DNA of 52,713 bases from CAYGLV01 sp964351025 (GTDB lineage Bacteria; Actinomycetota; Thermoleophilia; Gaiellales; Gaiellaceae). The number at the start of each line of letters is the position of its first letter. Positions within the stretch are counted from its first letter, which is position 1. The DNA lies in assembly GCA_964351025.1 (NCBI GenBank), contig CAYGLV010000011.1, forward strand, positions 1 through 52,713, read 5' to 3'. This document shows, in pieces, positions 39,465 through 47,019 of this stretch. A program made the translations under genes and the position numbers. The notes under the pieces are model-generated. The model was not told where the DNA came from and did no database searches. It saw nothing but the letters and a program-made list of their open reading frames with translations.

Positions 39465-42011
39465 ATGCAGGAAGCCATACCGAACCCGACAGCCACGTCG
39501 GAGGCGGCGGACGAGTTGAGAGCCGTTGCGCTCCGCGGGCAGGCCTTCACCGGCGAGCCATTCCTCCGCGACGACGAGGAGCCCGCGACCGTGCTGGCGC
39601 CGGGCACCGCGCGCCGGAACGGGCTCGACGACGCACTCGCCGAGCTCGCCGCCGGCCGCACAGGCCCCTCGCAACGCTGGAAGGTGCGCTACGGCCTGCT
39701 GCTCGGCCTCGAGCGCGTCCTCTCGGCCCGGCCGCCGGCGACGCTCGCCGGGACAGAGTTGCGGCGGCACCAGATCGACGCTCTCGCCGGCATGCTCACC
39801 GAGCTGATCGCGGCGAACCAGCGCGCCGCCGACGAGGAGGCCAACGGCAACGGAGACGAAGGTCTCGGCGACGTCGACGAGGACGACGAGGACGACCTGG
39901 AGCCGCTCGTCGCGGACGACGAGGAGCCCGAGGCTTTCGTCGGCCCGGACCCCGGTGCCGTGCGCCGGTACCGCTTCCGCCACCCGACTGCCTCGGGCAA
40001 GACGATCGCAGCGGCCGGTTTCGTCGAGGCCGCCGCCAAGCTCGGAGTCCTCATCCTCACGCACCGGCGCCTGCTCGTCTCCCAGTTCCAGCGCGACCTG
40101 ACGACCGAGGGCTACCACGACCGTTTCACGGATGCGATCCTGGAAGGCCAGACACCGCCGGCCGTGAACCCGATCACGATCCAGACGTACGCGTGGTTCG
40201 CTCGCCACGTCGGCTCGATCCACCGCGACGCCTATCAGCTCGTCATCTGCGACGAGGCGCACACCGCTCTCGGCGAAAAGACGAGCGCAGCGATCCGGAG
40301 CTTCCCGGAGCCCCTCTACATCGGCATGACGGCGACGGAGCAGCTGATCGCGAAGCAGGTGTCCGACGTCTTCCCGGCTTCGGTGGACGACCTGCCCCTC
40401 GCCGACGCCGCCCGCCGAGGGCTCATTGCGCCGCTGCGCAGCCTGCGTGTACCGCCGGCGGCGGCGATCAACTCGGTGCCGATCGTGGGCGGCGACTTCG
40501 ACGAGCGCGAGCTGGCTCGCGTGCTCGACCACGAGGCTCTGAACCAGGCTGCGGCAAGCCTCTATCGCGAGCGTTTCGGCAGCACGCCCGGGATCGTCTA
40601 CGCGGCCGGCGTCGACCATGCCTACAACCTCGCGCAGGAGTTCCGCGCCGCCGGCCTCGCGGCGGAGGCCGTCTCGGGCAAGACGCCGCCCGTGAAGCTC
40701 GCCGAGACGCTCGCCGCCTACGAGCGAGGCGAGATCAACGTCCTCATCAATGCGATGCTGCTCGCCGAAGGGTGGAACTCGCCCCGGGCGACCGTGTGCA
40801 TGCACCTCGCGCCCACCGCGTCGAGACGCGTCTACCAGCAGCGCATCGGCCGGATCATGCGCACGCACCCGCGCAAGGAGGCGGGGATCGTCGTGGACTT
40901 CGCCCCGAAGGCGGCAACGCACTCGGACCGCGTGATCTCCCTGCACTCGCTGCTCGACGCCGACTTCTACCGCGAGGGCGCCCGGGTCACGCCGGCTCCG
41001 CGCCGCCGCGTCCAGCGCCGCGCCCGCCGCCATCTCTCCCCAGCCACCTGGCTCGTCCCCGTCACCGCCGACGTCCGCCGCCGCCTCGCCGTCATCCAGC
41101 GCGAGTGGCAGCGGATCGACCCCAAGTACCTCGACGGCGACGAGCAGGCCTACTGGGCGACGATCGCAGGACGGCAGATCCGCTTCGACCAACGCGCCGA
41201 GTTCGCGAAGAAGTTCGCCGAGGGACGCGCCGGCCGCGGCGCGCTCGAGACGTTCCTCGCCGTCTGCGCAGCCGAGAACCCGAACCGCCGCCTGCGCATG
41301 ACGGCGCTCGCCGACCGGGTCTCCATGATCGTCGAGCGCGCCGACTTCGACGACCTCGTCACGCTCGTGACTCAAGCCCCACCCTGGGAGAAGGATCGCG
41401 CCGCCGGTGCCCGGATCCTGCTGCGCGCGATCGGCGAGCACAAGGCGAACGCGCCCGACCAGATCCTCGGGCGCTGGACGTGGAAGCTGGCCAAGGCGAC
41501 GCGCAAGCTTCAGGACCGGCGCGCGAGCGCGGAGTTCCCCGAGGCCAAACGCCTGCTGGGCGCCGTCGCAAACTCGCGCGGGCACCGTCACGAGGAGAAC
41601 ATCGGCCGGCTCGTGCAGGTGGCGAAGGCGCTCCCGCTCGACGCCGGCGTCGCCCTGCTCGCCTCGGCGGAGGGCTACACACCACGTGCGAACTCCCAAC
41701 TCGACCAGGCGCGGGAGGATCTCGGCGCGATCGACGAGGTCGGGAACGCGCTCGCCGACAACCTGCCTGCACCGAGCACGTCGGTGCGCAAGTCGCGGCG
41801 CCGGAAGAAGAAGCGGCGGGGAAACGGCAGCACTTCGCCGAACGGCACCGACGCACAGCCGCAGGCCGGCGGCAAGCTCCTCGATCCTGCCGCCGCAACG
41901 GACGGCTCCGCTCCTTCGTCGCCCGCCCGGCCAAAGCGGCGCCGGCGCCGGCCGGCCGGGGCGAGCCAGAGGAGCGCCGGCTCCGCCGAAGCGCCCGCAG
42001 CGCCCGAGTAG
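39465..42011 (+). CDS. large DEAH-box superfamily 2 helicase
   Basis: An 848-residue SF2 ATPase. Motif I is PTASGKT (174-180), motif II DEAH (263-266), motif III MTAT (288-291) and motif VI QRIGRIMR (459-466), with Res-III/UvrB-like spacing. Before motif I lies a 37-residue acidic insert (about 122-158). After the helicase core come an uncharacterised helical region (480-770) and a highly basic Lys/Arg tail (SRRRKKKRRG; KRRRRRP). No nuclease or methylase domain is visible and none lies alongside. A TATGCT -10-like hexamer lies at 39374-39379. It could be a DNA-repair or RNA helicase; function unknown. Confidence 0.85.
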   Translation: MQEAIPNPTATSEAADELRAVALRGQAFTGEPFLRDDEEPATVLAPGTARRNGLDDALAELAAGRTGPSQRWKVRYGLLLGLERVLSARPPATLAGTELRRHQIDALAGMLTELIAANQRAADEEANGNGDEGLGDVDEDDEDDLEPLVADDEEPEAFVGPDPGAVRRYRFRHPTASGKTIAAAGFVEAAAKLGVLILTHRRLLVSQFQRDLTTEGYHDRFTDAILEGQTPPAVNPITIQTYAWFARHVGSIHRDAYQLVICDEAHTALGEKTSAAIRSFPEPLYIGMTATEQLIAKQVSDVFPASVDDLPLADAARRGLIAPLRSLRVPPAAAINSVPIVGGDFDERELARVLDHEALNQAAASLYRERFGSTPGIVYAAGVDHAYNLAQEFRAAGLAAEAVSGKTPPVKLAETLAAYERGEINVLINAMLLAEGWNSPRATVCMHLAPTASRRVYQQRIGRIMRTHPRKEAGIVVDFAPKAATHSDRVISLHSLLDADFYREGARVTPAPRRRVQRRARRHLSPATWLVPVTADVRRRLAVIQREWQRIDPKYLDGDEQAYWATIAGRQIRFDQRAEFAKKFAEGRAGRGALETFLAVCAAENPNRRLRMTALADRVSMIVERADFDDLVTLVTQAPPWEKDRAAGARILLRAIGEHKANAPDQILGRWTWKLAKATRKLQDRRASAEFPEAKRLLGAVANSRGHRHEENIGRLVQVAKALPLDAGVALLASAEGYTPRANSQLDQAREDLGAIDEVGNALADNLPAPSTSVRKSRRRKKKRRGNGSTSPNGTDAQPQAGGKLLDPAAATDGSAPSSPARPKRRRRRPAGASQRSAGSAEAPAAPE

Positions 42012-42019
42012 GCTCGGGC

Positions 42020-42928
42020 CTAGCCGCCGGGTGGCGGCTCGGCACTCCGGTCGTCGCCGTTCTCCTCGCGCTCGCGCAAGAAGCGCGTCAGCTCGGCGGC
42101 GAGCGACTCGCCCGAGGGCAGGTCATCCGTCTCGGGCAGTTCTTCGACCAGGTCGACGCGGCGCTCCAGCTCCTCCACATAGGCCGATGTCTCGGCGTCG
42201 GAGGCAACCGCCTCGCTCACCTGGTCGGCGTACGCCTCCTCTGCGGCGATCAGCTCGTCGGTGTCGATCGTGCCGCCAAGCAACTGGCTGAGCCTGTCCA
42301 CGAGCGCGCGCGCCGCACGCGGGCTCGGGGCGAGCGAGACGTAGTGGGGCACCGCCGACCACAGGCTCACCGACGGGAGCCCCTCGCGACGGCAGGCGTC
42401 GTGGAGGACGCCCACGATGCCGGTCGGTCCTTCGTAGCGCGAGCTCTCGAGGCCGAGCTGCTCGACGAGCTTCGGATCGCTGGCGGCCCCGGTCACGGGC
42501 GCGGGCCGGGTGTGCGGGACGTCGGCGAGCAACGAGCCGAGCGTGACCACGAGCTCGACTCCGAGCTCCTTCGCGAGCCCGACGACCAGGCCCGTGAATG
42601 CCCTCCAGCGCACGTTGGGCTCGACGCCGAGCAGCAGCACGGCATCGCGGCCGAGCTCCGGGATGGACGCGTGGAAGAAGGCGTTCTCGGGCCATTCGAT
42701 GCGCCGCGTCATCCCCTCGTCCAGTGACGCGTGCGGCCGCGTCGCCTGGAAGTCCACGAAGCCGTCGGGGTCGATCTCGCCGAAGCGCTTCGCCTCCCAG
42801 AGCCGCGCCAGATAACCCCCGGCGAGCGTCGCGCCCTGGCCGCCGTCGTTCCAGCCCCGGAACGCCGCGATCAGGACGGGATGCTCGAGTGCCGGGCGCT
42901 CCGAGAGGCGCAGCTCCTCGCTCTCCAT
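42020..42928 (-). CDS. PAC2-family protein
   Basis: A 302-residue PAC2 (proteasome-assembly-chaperone-like) protein: VLIAAFRGWNDGGQGATLAGGYL, LGVEPNVRWRAFTGLVVGLAKELG, VVTLGSLLADVPHTRPAPV and GPTGIVGVLHDACRREG, with a helical C-terminus and an acidic tail. Actinobacteria with proteasomes commonly encode these; the bacterial role is unsettled. It converges on the helicase with an 8-nt gap. Confidence 0.88.
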   Translation of the reverse strand: MESEELRLSERPALEHPVLIAAFRGWNDGGQGATLAGGYLARLWEAKRFGEIDPDGFVDFQATRPHASLDEGMTRRIEWPENAFFHASIPELGRDAVLLLGVEPNVRWRAFTGLVVGLAKELGVELVVTLGSLLADVPHTRPAPVTGAASDPKLVEQLGLESSRYEGPTGIVGVLHDACRREGLPSVSLWSAVPHYVSLAPSPRAARALVDRLSQLLGGTIDTDELIAAEEAYADQVSEAVASDAETSAYVEELERRVDLVEELPETDDLPSGESLAAELTRFLREREENGDDRSAEPPPGG

Positions 42929-42937
42929 GGCCGGACT

Positions 42938-43855
42938 CTACTCCCCGGCCAAGCGGGTCGGGGGGCGCCAGACCACGAACGCGAGAGCGACCGTCCCGGC
43001 CCAGACGGCGGCGGCGAGCGCGACGTGCACGAGCACGAGCCACCACGGCAGATGGGTGCGGTACTGCACCTCGCCCACGACCATCTGGGCGGTGAGCAGA
43101 AGAAGCAGCCCGCCCGCGGCTCGCAGCAGCAGTGGTGAGCGCCGCCGCAGCCGCCACGCCGGCCAGAGAAGCGCCAGGAACGAGATCCCGAAGACGGCTG
43201 CTGCTCGCACGTGGACGTAGACGGCGTCCAGGAGAACGCCGAGCCGCTCGATCTGCTCGCCACCCGGATGCGGCCCGGATGCAGTCACGAAGGCGCCCGT
43301 CACGACCAGAGCCAGGCAGGCGGCCACGAGCGCAACGGCCGTCCAGCGCCACACCGGGGCCACGACCGGACCGACGGCGCGACCCGCGGCGTGTCCCCAC
43401 GCCTCGAGCGCGACGACGACCGCCCCCGCGATCACGACGAGCGCGAGCAGGAAGTGAGCCATCACGAGCAACGGGTGAAGCTCGAAGATCACCGTCAGCC
43501 CGCCCAAGGGGATCTGCGCCACGGTGCCGAGAAAGACTGCCAGGGCGACCGTGCGCGTCCAGCGCGGCAGGCCGACCACCCGCCGCGAGGCGAGCCAGGC
43601 GACGAGCGCGCAGCCGATTGCGACGAGCGCGACCATCCGGTTCGAGAACTCGATCAGCGCATGCCCGTCCTTTTCCGGGAACGGCGTATCGCCGCAGCGC
43701 GGCCAGTTGTCGCAGCCGAGGCCTGACGCAGTCAGACGCACGACCGCGCCGGTCGCGACCACGAAGTACAGAGCCGCCAGAGACAGCAGGGCGAGCCGAA
43801 GAAAGCGCGCCGCGCCCACCTCCCGAGCGCGCGCCCGCGCGAGCAGCGAGACCAC
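42938..43855 (-). CDS. ctaA: haem A synthase, CtaA/COX15 family
   Basis: A 305-residue protein with eight predicted transmembrane helices. Family features are VVATGAVVRLTASGLGCDNWPRCG, the haem-ligand His in ALIEFSNRMVAL / VIFELHPLLVMAHFLLAL, VTGAFVTASGPHPGG and the late VHVRAA and VLVHVALAAAVWAG. It converts haem O to haem A for cytochrome c oxidase. GTG 43855. It follows selD on the same strand with a 19-nt gap. Confidence 0.9.
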   Translation of the reverse strand: MVSLLARARAREVGAARFLRLALLSLAALYFVVATGAVVRLTASGLGCDNWPRCGDTPFPEKDGHALIEFSNRMVALVAIGCALVAWLASRRVVGLPRWTRTVALAVFLGTVAQIPLGGLTVIFELHPLLVMAHFLLALVVIAGAVVVALEAWGHAAGRAVGPVVAPVWRWTAVALVAACLALVVTGAFVTASGPHPGGEQIERLGVLLDAVYVHVRAAAVFGISFLALLWPAWRLRRRSPLLLRAAGGLLLLLTAQMVVGEVQYRTHLPWWLVLVHVALAAAVWAGTVALAFVVWRPPTRLAGE

Positions 43856-43874
43856 GGCGCGAGTGTACGCGCGG

Positions 43875-44900
43875 TCAGTCCACGAGCACGCCGGTTCCGG
43901 CCTCGACCTCGCCGATCCGGCGCAGGAAGAGACCGCCCGCCGCGAAGGCCGCCTCGAGCACCGCGCCCTTCTCCGCCGGCAGCGAGACGAGCAGGCCGCC
44001 GGCGGTCTGGGCGTCGTAGCCGAGCGCGGCGAGCTCGTCGGGGAGGCCGGGCGCGGTGACGTGCGGGCCGGCGAACTCCCTGTTGCGCTGGTCGCCCCCG
44101 GTGCGCACGCCCGCGGCCGCGAGCTCGAGCGCTCCGTCGAGCGCCGGAAACGCGGCAGAGTCGAGTCGCAGCGCGACCCCGCTGCGGTCGGCCATCTCGT
44201 GGGCGTGCCCGAAGAGGCCGAAGCCCGTGACGTCGGTGACGGCGTTCGGGGAGAACGGCCGCAGCGCATCGGCGGCGTCGCGGTTCAGCTCCTTCATCAG
44301 CCGGATCGCCGCCTCGGTCCAGTCCGCCCGACCGCGACCGTCACGCACCGCATGGAGCACGAGACCGGTGCCGAGGGGCTTCGTGAGGTACAGCGCGTCT
44401 CCGGGGCACGCGCCGGCTTTCGGCCAGATGGCGTCGGGGTGGACCAGGCCGACGACCGCCAGGCCGTACTTCGGCTCGACGTCGCGGATCGTATGGCCAC
44501 CCGCGAGCAGGGCGCCGGCCGCGAGCACGCGCTCGGCAGCTCCGGCGAAGACGGCCCCGAGCACTTCGGGCGGCAGGTCCTCCGGGAAGGCTGCGATCGA
44601 CAGCGCGAGCAGCGGTGCGCCGCCCATCGCGAACACGTCGTTGAGCGCGTTCACCGCCGCGATCGCGCCAAAATCCGTGGGGTCGTCCACGACCGGCGGG
44701 AAGAAGTCGAGCGTGAAGACGAGCGCCCGCTCGTCGTCGAGCCGGTAGACGGCCGCGTCGTCCGCGGGGTCGAGCCCGATCAGCAGGTTCTCGGCCTCGA
44801 CGGGGACGAGCCCCCGCAGCAGCGTCTCGAGCCGCGCGGCCGAGTACTTCGCCGCGCAGCCGCCGCTCTGCGCGAGCGCCGTGAGCTTCACCGCCTCCAC
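43875..44900 (-). CDS. selD: selenide, water dikinase (selenophosphate synthetase)
   Basis: A 341-residue SelD with the glycine-rich N-terminal loop SGGCAAKYS carrying catalytic C15 and K18 (the Cys form, not Sec). Metal/ATP residues lie in GLDPADDAAVYRLDD, TLDFFPPVVDDP, AIAAVNALNDVFAMGG and GGHTIRD. It makes selenophosphate for selenocysteine or selenouridine. GTG 44900 is preferred because TACAGT (44912-44907) lies 6 nt before it with no Shine-Dalgarno sequence; ATG 44936 is the alternative. No selA, selB or selC was found in the window. Confidence 0.92.
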   Translation of the reverse strand: MEAVKLTALAQSGGCAAKYSAARLETLLRGLVPVEAENLLIGLDPADDAAVYRLDDERALVFTLDFFPPVVDDPTDFGAIAAVNALNDVFAMGGAPLLALSIAAFPEDLPPEVLGAVFAGAAERVLAAGALLAGGHTIRDVEPKYGLAVVGLVHPDAIWPKAGACPGDALYLTKPLGTGLVLHAVRDGRGRADWTEAAIRLMKELNRDAADALRPFSPNAVTDVTGFGLFGHAHEMADRSGVALRLDSAAFPALDGALELAAAGVRTGGDQRNREFAGPHVTAPGLPDELAALGYDAQTAGGLLVSLPAEKGAVLEAAFAAGGLFLRRIGEVEAGTGVLVD

Positions 44901-44989
44901 GACCGAACTGTACGCGCAGCGACCTCGAGAGCTCATCCGTTGCCCACTGCCGACGAAGCCGCCCCCGGTTTCCTGGCGCGTCGCTCGCG

Positions 44990-45150
44990 TCGCGTAGGGA
45001 GGGGGAACAGTGCGAGTAGCACGGGCCCCCGACTGGAGCGGCGCGAGCGGCGCGAGGCGGGCGGAGCCGGGCTCTGCCCGGTGGGAGCCCGCCGGCCAGG
45101 GAGCCGGGGACAGTAATACGGCGGCCGCTGGGGAGCGGCCGCCGCCTCAG
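44990..45150. ncRNA. strongly structured intergenic region, candidate RNA
   Basis: The 300-bp gap between divergent selD and the SDR gene contains three successive stems. GGGGG/CCCCC (45001-45005 with 45026-45030) encloses GTGC/GCAC. GGCGGGC/GCCCGCC (45056-45062 with 45087-45093) encloses CCGGGC-TCT-GCCCGG. A perfect 11-bp CGGCGGCCGCT-GGGG-AGCGGCCGCCG lies at 45119-45144. No supported reading frame covers it. It could be a selD leader (minus strand), a separate RNA or only GC-rich repeats. It does not look like tRNA-Sec. Confidence 0.35.
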
Positions 45151-45236
45151 GGGAGAGGAGAAGATGCAAGACAGGCCACCTTCCCGCCGCCCGATTCGAC
45201 ATGCGCGAACCCGCCCCTTCTTGATACACACCGCAT

Positions 45237-45929
45237 GTGAAGTCCGCACTCGTCACCGGCGGCTCCTCCGGAATCGGCCTCGCGATCGCTCGCATGCTTC
45301 GCGACGACGGCTATGCGCTGACGGTTGCATCGCGCACGCCGGAGCGCGTGGGCGCGGCGGCCGACGAGCTCGGCGCGCTCGCCGTCGCCGCGGACGTCTC
45401 GCGCGAGGAGGACTGCGAGCGGCTCGTCGCCGCGCACGCCGAGCGCCACGGGGGCCTCGACGTGCTCGTCAATGCGGCGGGGATCGGCATCGCCGGCAAC
45501 GTGGGTGACCTCACGACGAAGCGGTACGACCTGCAGATGGACATCAACGTCCGCGGCGCCTTCATCGTCACGCGCGAGGCGCTGCCACACCTGCGGGCCA
45601 CGCGCGGCTTCGTCATCAACATCGCCTCGATTGCCGGCACGATGCCGACGCCTGGCCTCTCCGTGTACGGAGCCTCGAAGGCGGCGCTGATCGCCCTCAC
45701 AAAGTCGCTCAACCACGAGGAGGCCGCCAGCGGCGTCCGCGCGACGGCGATCTGCCCCGGCTTCGTCGACACCCGCATGGCCGAGTGGACCGGGCTTCCC
45801 GGCGAGGCGATGATCCAGCCGGAAGACTGCGCAGAGCTCGTGCGCACGGTGCTGCACCTCAGCCCGCACGCGCGTGTGCCCGAGATCGTGATCGAGCGCG
45901 TCGGCGACGAGCCGGGCTTCAAGGCCTAG
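45237..45929 (+). CDS. short-chain dehydrogenase/reductase
   Basis: A 230-residue classical SDR. The cofactor motif is TGGSSGIG (7-14), NAAGIG is at 79-84, and the catalytic Ser131, Tyr144 and Lys148 lie in INIASIAG and YGASKAA. Asp at AADVS and an Arg-containing second strand (ASRTPER) suggest NADP preference. GTG 45237. The substrate is unknown. Its stop overlaps the convergent lipoprotein gene by 4 nt. Confidence 0.93.
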   Translation: MKSALVTGGSSGIGLAIARMLRDDGYALTVASRTPERVGAAADELGALAVAADVSREEDCERLVAAHAERHGGLDVLVNAAGIGIAGNVGDLTTKRYDLQMDINVRGAFIVTREALPHLRATRGFVINIASIAGTMPTPGLSVYGASKAALIALTKSLNHEEAASGVRATAICPGFVDTRMAEWTGLPGEAMIQPEDCAELVRTVLHLSPHARVPEIVIERVGDEPGFKA

Positions 45930-46840
45930 CCGAGCGTCGCCCGCACCGCCGCCTCCAGCTCGCGCACCGACACCGCGCCCTCGAAGCGCGCCTTGATCAG
46001 GCCGTCGCCCCCGACGAGGAAGACCCACGGCTCCGTCGGCAGCATCCACTCGCGCACCCAGCGATTGAAGCCCTTGGCGGGGTCGTTGCCCTCGTAGATC
46101 TCGACGTGCAGGAAGCGCACCGGCGAGGTACCGAGCCGCTTGCGCACCTCGTCCACGACGTCCACAACCGGTCCGCAGGTACGGCTTGCGCAGAGCTTGG
46201 GCGTCGCGAACGCCACCACGAAGGGGGCGTGCGCGGCGAGCGAGTCGGCCACGGAGAAGCGGTAGAGCGCTCGCTGCGGCGTCGCGTCCGTCGTCAGGAG
46301 CGTCAGGTCTCCACCCGTGCTCGCCAGAGTCGGGGTCCGGGAGGCGTACGCGGGGTCGCCGGCCGCCGGCGCGGCAGCCCGCGCCTCCACGTCGAGATTC
46401 CCGATCGCCTGGACCTTTGCACCACCCACGGGCTCGGCCAGCAGCCAGTAGCGGCCGGCGGCCGGCAGCTCGAGCTCGACGACGTAGATGCGCGCGACGT
46501 CGGCTTCGTACCCTCCGGGCACTCCGATGTCCTCGAGCCGGGCCGTCGCCTCAGCGAACGGCTTCTGCCTCAGGCCGCGCGAGACCCAGACGCGCGCGGT
46601 CGGACGCTCGACGGGCTGAGCGCGGCCGTCGATCACGAGGAAGGAGTAGCGGTTCCTCCCGGGCGCGAAATCCGACGCGCCGGCCGTGACCGCGACGTCT
46701 TCACCGGGCGCGCGCCAGAGCGCCTCGAGGCTTCCGGCGGGAGCCTCCGGCTGCGTGCTCGTCGCCAGCCCGCCCCCGCCGCCGCAGCCCGCCGCCAGGA
46801 GGCCTCCGGCGGCGAAAACGGCAAGAAGCGAGGCGCGCAC
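45926..46840 (-). CDS. lipoprotein with a C-terminal thioredoxin-like domain
   Basis: A 304-residue lipoprotein with lipobox LLAAGC (Cys19). A beta-sandwich-like region (40-155) resembles carrier or binding domains (YSFLVIDGRAQPVERPTARVWV). A thioredoxin-like domain follows (205-304) with KLCASRTCGPVVDVVDEV: a C217-x4-C222 pair instead of the usual CxxC, and a terminal EPWVFLVGGDGLIKARFEGAV strand. It may handle redox, copper or thiols outside the membrane. The gene is convergent with the SDR. Confidence 0.75.
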   Translation of the reverse strand: MRASLLAVFAAGGLLAAGCGGGGGLATSTQPEAPAGSLEALWRAPGEDVAVTAGASDFAPGRNRYSFLVIDGRAQPVERPTARVWVSRGLRQKPFAEATARLEDIGVPGGYEADVARIYVVELELPAAGRYWLLAEPVGGAKVQAIGNLDVEARAAAPAAGDPAYASRTPTLASTGGDLTLLTTDATPQRALYRFSVADSLAAHAPFVVAFATPKLCASRTCGPVVDVVDEVRKRLGTSPVRFLHVEIYEGNDPAKGFNRWVREWMLPTEPWVFLVGGDGLIKARFEGAVSVRELEAAVRATLG

Positions 46841-46892
46841 TAGCGCCGGAGTCTAGTCCGAGCGCGCTCGCCCGCGGGTGGGGGAGCGGAGG

Positions 46893-46991
46893 CTAGTGCC
46901 CGTCGGTCCAGGAGCGGCCGCTTGCGCGCCCGAGGAACTCGGCGAGCAGCAGTGCCTGGACGAGAACGACGATCAGGCGTGCTTTGTTCAT
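46893..46991 (-). CDS. 32-residue signal-peptide-like peptide downstream of the XRE-TPR regulator
   Basis: A 32-codon frame with an exceptionally strong GGAGAGGAGG ribosome binding site before ATG 46991. The product has a basic start (MNKAR), a 15-residue hydrophobic core (LIVVLVQALLLAEFL) and a polar tail GRASGRSWTDGH, i.e. a signal-peptide or small membrane-peptide layout with a possible cleavage near RAS-G. It starts 28 nt after the stop of the XRE-TPR regulator on the same strand. This order (TPR receptor, then short exported propeptide) is the RRNPP quorum-sensing arrangement. Function is inferred only from layout. Confidence 0.6.
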   Translation of the reverse strand: MNKARLIVVLVQALLLAEFLGRASGRSWTDGH

Positions 46992-47019
46992 CAACGTGCC
47001 TCCTCTCCCCACACGTGGT

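Noticed and set aside
38505..41699. A 1064-codon open frame on the minus strand opposite the helicase and capA
   Set aside because: Antisense shadow of strongly G/C-biased codons; no ribosome binding site or domain, whereas the plus-strand helicase has all SF2 motifs. Only the part matching capA in another frame is real.
39465..42011. Helicase as part of a restriction or phage-defence system
   Set aside because: Neighbours are capA-like, PAC2, ctaA and selD; no nuclease, methylase or other defence gene is adjacent.
44990..45150. Cobalamin or c-di-GMP riboswitch
   Set aside because: The conserved core boxes of those classes are not present; only generic GC-rich stems are seen.
44937..45236. 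tRNA-Sec (selC) beside selD
   Set aside because: No TCA anticodon in a CUUCAAA-type loop and no 8-bp acceptor plus long variable arm could be drawn on either strand.
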